Assembly: GCF_037975245.1 (NCBI RefSeq)
Contig: NC_092577.1
Coordinates: 11,352,013 to 11,416,012 of the forward strand
Direction of reading: 5' to 3'
Origin: Apostichopus japonicus
Taxonomy: Eukaryota; Echinodermata; Holothuroidea; Aspidochirotida; Stichopodidae
Length of the DNA: 64,000 nt
A program made the translations under genes and the position numbers. Positions 56,175-64,000 of this stretch are shown in pieces. Each line of letters begins with the position of its first letter. Position 1 is the first letter of the stretch. Below the pieces are notes generated by a model, which did not search any database, was not told the origin of the DNA, and was given only the letters and a program-made list of their open reading frames with translations.

Positions 56175-57634
56175 GTAATGATTTGCTAAGCTAGGCTAAA
56201 ACTGTATAGGGTACAGTAGTTGTCCTAGGTTACATGTATAGCCTATCAGTATTGCGAAGTACAGAATACTGCGAACTTGCGAAGTTCGGACTCCCCTAAG
56301 AAATACACGATTTCACCATGATAACCTACAAGCAAAAGCCAATATCACTAAAAACTACGAAGCTACAGTTATTTCCTCTCCAAAATGACCTATGTGCAAG
56401 TATGTACGTATATATTTGTCAATAAAATGAAGATATAGGCTAGGAGTTTTGGGGTATTTTAAGGCTTAGGTGTTCGAACTTCGCAGTGTCTAGTATGCTA
56501 TTGTATTTGTAACATACATGATTTGATATGCCTAGGCTATGTAACTAGGCCTATCATTCATTATTTTTCCAATGGGCCTAGCGTATGCTAACCTTACCAT
56601 ACTTATCCTAGCCCAAAATAGCAGTAAGTTGTATTACTGAGTCAGCATCATCACTGTTTGTGAATGCTTGTCATGAAGATACTGTATACAGTTAAAAATG
56701 AAAGTATCCTTTCTAAAGAAGACTGACTGATATTTATGCAATGGAAAGCTGGGCCTTCTCATCACCAAAAATTAAACTTTTTTTGCCTCAACAAATTGAT
56801 GGAAATATATTTTCTAACCACTAGGCCTAGGTGATCTGTTCATCCCCACCCCCTCCAGGTTCTAAATTTTTATCAGCTGTCCTTGTTTGAAGAAGATATT
56901 CTTGTGAATGAGCATTTGAAAAAAAAGAAAGAAGTTTGAAGCCTCATCTTTGCCCAGTCATAATTAACTAGGCATATATAGAACTAAGGCCTACAGTATA
57001 GTAATAAGTATCTGAATTTAGTGTTCAAAGTAACTGCATCCCCTAATTTTGTAATATGCACCAGCGAGGAAGGCCTACTGTGCTGTACAAGTACAACCAC
57101 ATGGACCTGCAGTTTTTCCTATAAAAATAATGCATCTACATAAATACTTTAGAATCACTCCTAACTGATTCACATGTTTTCACACTGCTACATATGCAAC
57201 TATACTTCTAAGGTCAGCCACAGCCAGCATATACGCAATCAAGTTTTAATGGTTCATTTGGGCAACGGGGTGTATATGTTATCTACTGACTCAATCATGT
57301 GTACATTTCTGCGTTTGGGATTTTGAAGGAACCCAACTGCTATGCAAGAACTAAGGTAAATTAGCCTCACAAATTGAGGGAACATATTAGTACATATAGC
57401 TACACCTATATAAACCTTTATATTGCCATGCCTGGAGGTAAGAAAGTACCAGTTTTTTGTGTAGGCCTAATGCTATAATGTTGTGATAAGTTATCATATT
57501 TTTATATATGGGTCCATCCATGCCAAATCAACAGTGGCCTCCATGCCCACCCTCTCAGAATTGCCTGAAATTGATATGGTGTCTTGCAATATGTCTCAAA
57601 GGATGAAATTGGGCAAAAAAAAATTGGAAAACTT

Positions 57635-57670
57635 TTTGGTTGCTAGGATACGGCCCGCCTAGCAACCAAA
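57635..57670. repeat. Perfect 13-bp hairpin
   Basis: TTTGGTTGCTAGG (57,635-57,647) and CCTAGCAACCAAA (57,658-57,670) are exact inverse complements around a 10-nt loop, inside the TTAA element. It may be the fused end of a small inverted-repeat element or a structured RNA. Confidence 0.85.
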
Positions 57671-58383
57671 TCCAGATTGCATTTTAAGAGCCCTAAATGA
57701 TCTGATGTTTAGTGTTCAAAAATTATGATCTATTAAATTTGGTGACCGTAACTATCTCTTGTGGAGAGTAATCTAGCGTTAATGGTAGTCTGAGAACTAG
57801 CTATGCATGTAAACAGGAATTTTTCACAATGGTGGGCTTATGTCATGGAGTAAGCTAGCATCTCAATTCTCACTCATGAAACCAACTGCTCACATAAACA
57901 GGAAGTTTACACAGTAGGTAAATAGTGAGTGTACATCAAACTTTGATCAAAAGACTGGACATCTTTTAATGATATGAAACCAATCAGTTCACTTAGACAG
58001 GAAGTTTACATAGTAAATTGTACATTGACATGTGAGCTCAGGTTGTTGAGCAAGCAGTTGGGCAACACAAAATTATCCTCACAATTTTCTTGAAAGGTAC
58101 CACGGTTTTAGGATATGTTGAAGAAGAGTATGGAAGAATATATCATCCTTATTTGGGTTTAAATCATTGTGGGTTAACAATATGTTATTATTGAAATCTG
58201 CCAAAGTGTTTGTTTGTTACTTTTCTCTTTCATATTTTTTCTTGGGTATGATAAAAACATGTTTGTTTGTAATGATTTGGTCATTACCAGATTCATTACG
58301 CATACAATTAAGCTTGGGGTGTACAGTAAAATTACTATTTCAGTTATATGATTTACGGACAATTTTTTTGTTTCATTGAACAG

Positions 58384-58483
58384 GTGTCAAATGCATCTTT
58401 CCAGAAGGATGCCGAAAGTCAAACAGAGGCATTCTCAGCAGCTGTCACCACAGAAAGCTCAGTTGACACTCAGAAAGGAGAAG
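58384..58483 (+). CDS. Candidate internal exon of the gene inside the TTAA element
   Basis: A good acceptor (pyrimidine-rich TTTTTTTGTTTCATTGAACAG, AG at 58,382-58,383) and donor (AAG|GTAAAT at 58,484) bound 100 nt. One frame reads VSNASFQKDAESQTEAFSAA then VTTESSVDTQKGE, an acidic, Ser/Thr-rich linker. It ends in phase 1, which joins exactly to the next exon (G + AT = Asp). A second frame is also open (CQMHLSRRMPKVKQRHSQQL) but would terminate soon after joining exon 3. Confidence 0.5.
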
Positions 58484-58927
58484 GTAAATTTATATGTTTA
58501 TCCTTGCATGAATAACAGACTGGAAGAGCAGTGCTAATCTTATATCTGATCTGATGTGATCAGAAAAATAATACAATTTCATTCTCATTAAATTCCTTAA
58601 GAAAAGAAAAAAAATGGTAGCATATTGCTCATCCACTAAAAAGCGTACATGTGTATGAGAATTTATATAAAAGTAAGTGGGCCTGATATTATGAGGATCT
58701 TCTTTAGAGGCAAACTGACTAGTAACAGGTAATTCAAGAGACACAATAGAGCCTGGAACAGAGAGGACATGGTGAACACAAAGAAAGAAGTTAATGGTGT
58801 ATTGAACAAAAGGAGTCAGGGAAAGCAGAGGTATTTAGATAAACTTTGGAGTACAAAGCGAGGATTAAGAAGGAGAGAGGGGGAATGAACTATGGCAGAA
58901 TACAGAGATGGAGCAGGATTAAGTTAG

Positions 58928-59562
58928 CATAGGCATAGGAGCCTCATTTGATTTGTGGGGGGCTTAAACGACTTGCCCGAAAAATATGACCGAAATTTTC
59001 GCGTGCTCCACGCGCGATCAACATGTTGTTGTGCATATCATATAGGCATTCATCGGTTATTACATCACATGCCAATAACATACAATCATTTTGCGTCTTA
59101 CTGTATTAGCCTTCCATATTGGTTAAAATTATTGGGGAATCTGTTAAACAAAAATGATCATAACAATGTAAGTTTAAACATTGAAAAACACATTGCAAAA
59201 TATTCTTCTTGCAGTAGGTGCCTGAAAAATTCTCAACTTATTGCTGAATTTTCACCAAAAAAAGTGAAAAACACATTGCAAATTATTCTTTTTTTAAGTA
59301 GGTGCCCGAAAAATTCTCAGCATATTGCCGGAATTTTCACCGAAAAAAGTGGAAAACACATTGCAAATTATTCTTCTTTCAGTAGGTGCCCGAAAAATTT
59401 TCAGCATTTTGAACGAATTTTCACCAAAAAATGTGAAAAACACACTGAAAATTATCCCTTTTTAGTAGGTGCCCGAAAAATTCTCAGCATATTGCCCGAA
59501 TTTTCACCAAAAATTTTGGTTGGGGGGCTGCAGCCCCCCAGCCCCCGCCCCCTACGCCTATG
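58928..59562. mobile_element. hAT-type MITE with internal tandem repeats
   Basis: A 635-bp element is flanked by a perfect 8-bp duplication TAAGTTAG (58,920-58,927 and 59,563-59,570). Terminal inverted repeats are CATAGGCATAGG at left and CATAGGCGTAGG read from the right. Internally four units of 83-85 bp start near 59,183, 59,266, 59,351 and 59,435 (GAAAAACACATTGCAAA, AGTAGGTGCCCGAAAAATTC, AATTTTCACC). The right part is G/C-rich (CTGCAGCCCCCCAGCC). The long plus-strand frame across it is a by-product of the multiple-of-three-like repeat. It lies in the intron between the candidate exons at 58,384 and 60,018. Confidence 0.9.
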
Positions 59563-60017
59563 TAAGTTAGTCATGTCCTTCTTGTATATTGAGCCCATTC
59601 AGTTGAATGGTGCTAAGGCATTCCGTCCACTCTCTCTATCTCTGCTGTGGTGTACTATGTCTGAGATGGTTAGTCTACGAATTTAGTTACCTGTTGGGAA
59701 ATGTCTTACTTTAATGGTATGAGTGGGGAACTGAAAGTGTTCCCCTACTGGAGTCTCCATTTTCATTGTATTGACCTGTGACTACTCTAGAACTGCTTAT
59801 TGAGGGTGGTCTTGGTTTCACCAACATACTTGTAACTTCAATATCTTCTACTTCAATGTCCTCTAAACTCAATGACACCATTTAAATTGAAATATCAGTT
59901 TCCAGTGCTGCAAAAGTGTGATAAGTTCTAAACAAAAGTATATTTTTAGTCACAGCCATAGTAGCTGTAGCAGGATACTTGCAATCTAGTAACAAATGTT
60001 TTATGTAATCTTTACAG

Positions 60018-60430
60018 ATACTTCTGATCCAGTTACTTCAACACCTCTCAAGAAGCCATCTGCCATGTTCTGTCCAATGTCACCAGTAGGATTAGATATG
60101 GAGCAGCATGGGAGAGAAACCTCAGACCATACAAATACACATTGCCACATTTACATGATCCTGAACAAAAGAGATCATACATATGGCAGGTGCAAGCACT
60201 TTTCCCAGACTTTTATTGACAGGTTGTGCGACATTCACGTTGGATTAGCAGCTATTGATACATCTGTATCACCAGATTGAGATAAATTGCTTTCGTCCAT
60301 TTTGTTCGATAGTAGCTATGACTGTGAATCAGAAGCTTGGCCACCCTCTAAGTCAAGGTGGGCAAGGTTGGGGAAATTCAATCAAGGAGTAACAACCAGA
60401 GAATGGCCAGCTTTGTATTATTGTATATAG
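60018..60430 (+). CDS. Candidate last exon of the gene inside the TTAA element, with one TGA
   Basis: The acceptor ATCTTTACAG ends at 60,017. Joined in phase 1 to the 58,384 exon, it reads DTSDPVTSTPLKKPSAMFCP, then HCHIYMILNKRDHTYGRCKH and FSQTFIDRLCDIHVGLAAID up to TGA at 60,278-60,280. The same frame then stays open for 49 more codons (DKLLSSILFDSSYDCESEAW, GKFNQGVTTREWPALYYCI) to TAG at 60,428-60,430. The His/Cys-containing part could be a zinc site. The TGA may be a recent nonsense mutation, an error, or a recoded codon. The family is not recognised. Confidence 0.45.
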
Positions 60431-62296
60431 GCCTAGACAAACAGCGGGTATAAATATCTGTATCGGTTTATTTATACTGGTGTTCATATCCGTTGCCAGG
60501 AGGCAGGAGGGGATATGATTTGAACGTGGGGTGGGGGTGGGGAAGGGGTCCCCTTTGAAGTGTTCAAACGATGCTACATTTTACATCTATCTTCTTGAAT
60601 CACATGTATATTAAACACCCCTATAGACACGATCAATCAGTCCTGTCTCTCACCTCCTCTCATGCACTGGTGTATTTATTTCCTGGCAACATAACAGTTA
60701 GGCATAGTAAGGGTCAGAGGTCATCACAACTTAAAGAGTTGTGTGAGTCCCTGTGGTCTCTTACATCCTTGTAGCAGTAGGGAGAAGAAGCCTAATAGAT
60801 CAGAAACCATGATCATCTTCTGTTGTGTCTTATTTTCCAGCATCCTTGAAACATTATATCCTTCACCTTTGATTTCTTGATGTCATAAGCTGTATTTATG
60901 TGGTGCATTATTTAATTCCAGTATTGAGATTGTATATTCTTCTTGTGTATTTGACAGTATCCCAGTGATCTCCATTTTCTGCTCTTGGTTTTCTTTTCTC
61001 TGTATTTCATATCATATCTATCTCTACCCCTAACCTCCATCTCCACATTTTCTTTACTTTCTTCCTCCATCCCTTCATCTGTCTTTCACTCTTTCTTTTT
61101 TGACCTCTTTCCTTCCCTCTGTTTACCCTGTATGTTTTAGTTTGCCGACTCCCCCCCTTACATCTTACCCCCCTAAAAAATGTTCACAAGGTTGACAAGT
61201 CTCCCCATGCTAGTCCCAAGCTATACACCTTTGTTGTGGTGACCGTTCACTATACTTGCGGATCAAATGAAATGCCCCACCCCCCACCCCTTACTTCCCA
61301 GTGTCATGAATCGGCAAATGGAAGATTATTCGGAGTTGTTCGTGATGGTTCAATGATCTTATAGTCAGGCATAGGCCTATATGGTTCTCTTTGTCCTTCA
61401 TTGTAGTCGAAGTTTGAAATGAATTAATCGTACTAGGAACTTCCGGGCAATGTTTAATTTTCTGTGGCAAGAAAAAAAAGCTCCCCCCCCCAGTGTCCCT
61501 CCTGGTTGACTAGAGCCTGTACGCCTATATGGTCACACAATAGTATAGATAAGTATGAGCCATGCAGACAGCTTTTTTTTTCTTTTTCTTTTTAAAATTC
61601 AATGCAATTTGAGTTATAGTTTCGAGTTGTAATTCGAGTCAGTCGTGATGAGGTGCCCCATGGTGGGGCTGGGTAACCCACCCCCAACCCCGTTGCCGAC
61701 TTTTTGGCATTTCTTTGGGAGCCGTTCGGAACAAGAGGCAGGATAATCAATACTGGAGTACAGTACGCTGGAAAGCAATAAACTGACGTGATTTAGAAAA
61801 AAAAGTTGTTTGCTTTGACTGCCGATGTTCAGCGAGTCACTTTTCAATGGAAATAACTTTTAATTTATTGTTCATGTACTTATTCCCTTTTTGCCAATCC
61901 TTTCTAAAGAGGGTGGAGCCGCCCGTTATGGCAACGTATTTTCGTTCCCTTTTCCGTTCAAATTTCCTTATTTTTAATTCGGGTCAAAGGGGTGCAAGGA
62001 CAGGGTTTACGTGCACCGGTTAGGAGGATGGGGTGCAGCTAGGGCAAGTGTTCTGTGATCGCCTAAAGGGCCCGTTGTCAGGAGTCCAAAAATAATTAAA
62101 TATACATATTTATCTATATATGGTTTATGACAAAATCCTCCTGATATATAACTAAACTTTATGTATAAAATACAATGTAAGTTGTGACTGTGTCTATGTG
62201 TAATTAATACCTAAATTGGCTGAAATACCAATTGTTCACATATGACGGACTTGACCATACGTTTGATACCCAATGTAATCACTTTTGGCAATTTTT

Positions 62297-62449
62297 TCAC
62301 TCATTCGCGTCTGTCCTTTTTGTGACACGAGTCAATGTATCAGACATAAACATCACTATTAGTTTCTTGAGCTGTGAAAGAATGTCGGCTCGCAACTGAG
62401 GTTGCAATATTTCAAATACTTTACTCAGGTTAGTACAAGACTGGCGCAT
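62297..62449 (-). CDS. Candidate terminal exon, minus strand, inside the TTAA element
   Basis: Read on the minus strand, an acceptor-like CCAAACCTTTACAG precedes ATGCGCCAGTC. The exon encodes MRQSCTNLSKVFEILQPQLR, ADILSQLKKLIVMFMSDTLT and RVTKRTDANE, then stop. The composition is protein-like, with amphipathic helices. The frame stays open upstream of the acceptor for 31 further codons, so a longer exon is possible. It points toward the plus-strand gene (convergent). No family is recognised. Confidence 0.35.
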   Translation of the reverse strand: MRQSCTNLSKVFEILQPQLRADILSQLKKLIVMFMSDTLTRVTKRTDANE

Positions 62450-62660
62450 CTGTAAAGGTTTGGAATACACTGGTTTTTTAAAGTAAAATAGTACTGTACT
62501 TCTATAGGCTAAACTTCTGATATTCGATACAGCATAAAGCATGCAGAGCTTTCCAAATCAGTGATTCAACTACGAAACCAGGGCATCCGAACAGTTCGGA
62601 CTTCGACTGTTCACCATGTGGGCCTAAAAGAGTAAAAGCAGGGAACCGCTAGAGTAGCAG

Positions 62661-62814
62661 CTCCCTGGTCAAACTATTACACATATACTGTACAGCTACT
62701 ACAGCCCAATCGTTGTGAAAAGTTATGCACGTAAAACTAACCACAGAGTTTTGTATCACACAACACACACGGAAACGCGACGTAATAATTTACCGCATAC
62801 TACTGACCAGGGAG
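62661..62814. mobile_element. Short inverted-repeat element (MITE-like candidate)
   Basis: CTCCCTGGTCA (62,661-62,671) and TGACCAGGGAG (62,804-62,814) are exact 11-bp inverse complements 154 bp apart. Weaker pairing continues inward (AACTATTAC against GTAGTATGC). No clear target duplication was found. A nearby hairpin GAACAGT...ACTGTTC lies at about 62,590-62,613. Confidence 0.45.
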
Positions 62815-62862
62815 TTTTTCCATAACAACTCCCTGTACTGACACTGCCACAGACAAGAAACT

Positions 62863-63015
62863 ATGCAGGAATTTCGCCAAGGCCACCGTTCAAGTAACCG
62901 AACCCGTTTATTGCTTACTAGCCGTAAATACGGGATTGCTGAGAAATTACGAGACAACAGCGACGAACCGGTAGAGGGTAGTATTGATATTATTTTTGAA
63001 TCGGTTGGTGTGTAG
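62863..63015 (+). CDS. Small ORF near the right end of the TTAA element (50 aa)
   Basis: ATG at 62,863 to TAG at 63,013. It reads MQEFRQGHRSSNRTRLLLTS, RKYGIAEKLRDNSDEPVEGS and IDIIFESVGV. The frame is open seven codons upstream to a TGA at 62,839-62,841. The composition (basic start, acidic end, few rare residues) is protein-like, but it is very short and no family is recognised. It ends 37 bp before the right terminus of the transposon, so it could be a chance frame. Confidence 0.25.
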   Translation: MQEFRQGHRSSNRTRLLLTSRKYGIAEKLRDNSDEPVEGSIDIIFESVGV

Positions 63016-63056
63016 GACAGAATTAACGAGGAAATTACGAGCGATCCCACCTTTAA

Positions 63057-63165
63057 CCATATGAATGTAAGAGACTGGCTTCGGTCAGCTTGCGGCTTTG
63101 ATAAGCCAATGAGGCTTCTTCGCGAGTTCCTGCTTGCAAGAGGATCTAAAATACATACATGACAC
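63057..63165 (+). mobile_element. SINE, 3' half, split by the TTAA element
   Basis: ATATGAATGTAAGAGACTGG, CGGTCAGCTTGCGGCTTTGA, GAGTTCCTGCTTGCAAGAGG and ATCTAAAATACATAC continue the SINE body broken at 55,582. The whole is matched by 6,049-6,160. Confidence 0.8.
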
Positions 63166-64000
63166 CAACAACAAAAAATAGTTGAAATGCAACCGCAGTA
63201 TTCCCTTTAATTTACTGGTAGTAAAGAATGAGGGACATATTTACTTCTGTCTTCAAAAACACCATTGTCAAATTAAGCTGAACTCCTTAAAGGAGTTATT
63301 TAGATTTATTATGAATCATTTCTACTCCTTGACTGTATAAGGGTAATACTTAATAAAGAATTTTTTTTCATGTTTCAACAAATACCTTAAATTAGGCCAT
63401 CAGCTGAAGCTCAAAATGTGGCTGTAAAATCAGTTTCGTTCCAGCAACACCGGGTCTAGACTTTTAATGCATTTTTGGGTAGTTTAATGCATCACAAACA
63501 TTATATCAAAAGTTCTCCAAAAAATTTCCTGCAGTATTTTTGTAACGCACCCTTGAAATTGGGTATGTTATGTAGACATTACGTGCTACGATGCTATGTA
63601 TTAGGAACACATGTGCTAACGTTAGATTTGGTACAGTGGTGCATACATACCACTCTTTTCTTATATGTTTAATTACGACTGATATATCTTTTTTGTATAA
63701 TAGTTGGGTCAGGGTTACAAGAATGGTGGAATAGGATTCTGGTCTAAGGGTCAGTGAGGGTTGTTTTCAGGCATTACAAGTTGTGCCCTCCCCCCCCCTC
63801 CATTTTCGCCAAAATGGTAAAAAATCACATTTTCAACTTTGAAATATGGAAATACAATTTTTGCACATTATAACTTAAGTTTTAATTATAAAAATGTACC
63901 ACTTTTAATAAACTCAGATATAATGCTTTGTAATAAATCAAATATTTTTAGATTTTCCCCCTATGTTATGAATGCATTTCGTCTGTGCATGTATGCGTAA
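63166..64000. other. Resumed T5 3' flank and unique sequence
   Basis: 63,165-63,310 (GAAATGCAACCGCAGTATTCC, GTCAAATTAAGCTGAACT) matches 29,190-29,310 after T3. Beyond it no gene is seen. A C-rich run lies at 63,789-63,799. Confidence 0.6.

Larger units (their letters stand above)
55583..63052. mobile_element. TTAA-flanked 7.47-kb DNA transposon (Kolobok- or piggyBac-like)
   Basis: TTAA occurs directly at both borders (55,579-55,582 and 63,053-63,056). The left end AGGCGATATCGCTCGTA and the reverse complement of the right end AGGTGGGATCGCTCGTA agree at 14 of 17 positions. The insertion splits a SINE whose intact copy at 6,048 has a single TTAA at this point. The wider TRIM flank (29,000-29,330 after T3) also matches 55,140-55,340 and 63,165-63,310 on the two sides. 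TTAA targets with 5'-AG termini fit the Kolobok superfamily better than classical piggyBac (5'-CCC termini), but no transposase core was recognised. Internal candidate exons and a nested MITE are listed separately. Between 56,175 and 58,383, and between 60,431 and 62,296, I see no other gene, only CT-rich stretches at about 61,000-61,100. Confidence 0.8.

Noticed and set aside
56245-56500. GCGAACTTGCGAAGTTCG and TTCGAACTTCGCAG as terminal repeats of a small element
   Set aside because: The match between them is interrupted and no target duplication was found. It may be chance self-complementarity.
58955-59686. 243-codon plus-strand open frame
   Set aside because: It lies across the 84-bp repeats and the GC-rich end of the hAT-type MITE and runs beyond its border. 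Coding character comes only from the repeat, so it is not a gene.
62790-63050. 86-codon minus-strand frame
   Set aside because: It overlaps the right end of the TTAA transposon and the opposite strand has a more protein-like short frame. No motif or splice site supports it.
1-64000. CRISPR array, operon structure or bacterial genes
   Set aside because: Direct repeats with regular unique spacers are absent. Splice signals, SINEs, LINEs and microsatellites show animal nuclear DNA.

Overview
The window is animal (metazoan) genomic DNA: AT-rich, gene-sparse, full of (TA)n runs, tRNA-derived SINEs, non-LTR and Penelope-type retroelement relics and DNA transposons. The only well-formed genes are a tandem family of RING/B-box/coiled-coil/beta-propeller (TRIM-type) E3 ligase genes, each with its whole coding part in one exon. 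An expanded single-coding-exon TRIM family and this repeat spectrum suggest a marine invertebrate deuterostome, most likely an echinoderm and perhaps a sea cucumber. That placement is inference.

Layout. Six TRIM copies are visible. T1 (7.5-9.7 kb, +) is a decayed pseudogene. A strongly decayed minus-strand relic (14.56-15.2 kb) is a divergent family member. T2 (18.4-20.5 kb, +) has one in-frame stop before most of its propeller. T3 (25.6-27.8 kb, +) is the only intact copy (726 aa). T4 (38.3-40.5 kb, +) is a pseudogene. T5 (48.2-50.4 kb, +) has one 4-bp deletion that severs the propeller. The array grew by segmental duplication. Positions 1-7.46 kb (LINE relic, 145-bp tandem repeat, unknown minus ORF, 5' region of T1) reappear at 31.94-38.3 kb before T4. 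Positions 22.1-24.5 kb (before T3) reappear at 43.3-45.65 kb (before T5). Positions 12.6-14.5 kb and 15.7-17.7 kb are a further duplicate pair before T2. Each TRIM coding exon starts 19-27 nt after a conserved TGCAG/AGCAG/CGCAG acceptor. Conserved GTAAGT donors lie 1-3 kb upstream in two sequence classes (T1/T2/T4 versus T3/T5), suggesting two families of noncoding first exons.

The right part (55.58-63.05 kb) is foreign to the TRIM array. It is one 7,470-bp segment flanked by TTAA, with 17-bp imperfect terminal inverted repeats. It sits inside a SINE whose two halves lie on either side, and an uninterrupted copy of that SINE at 6.0 kb shows the empty site. It is best read as a Kolobok- or piggyBac-like DNA transposon. 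It carries candidate exons of an unrecognised gene (55.9, 58.4 and 60.0 kb), a convergent minus-strand exon (62.3 kb), and a nested hAT-type MITE with a perfect 8-bp target duplication.

Working together: T3, and possibly truncated T2 and T5, would be cytoplasmic ubiquitin ligases of the TRIM2/TRIM56/TRIM71-like architecture. This type is often linked to innate immunity in animals with expanded TRIM sets. The rest of the window is decayed copies and mobile DNA.
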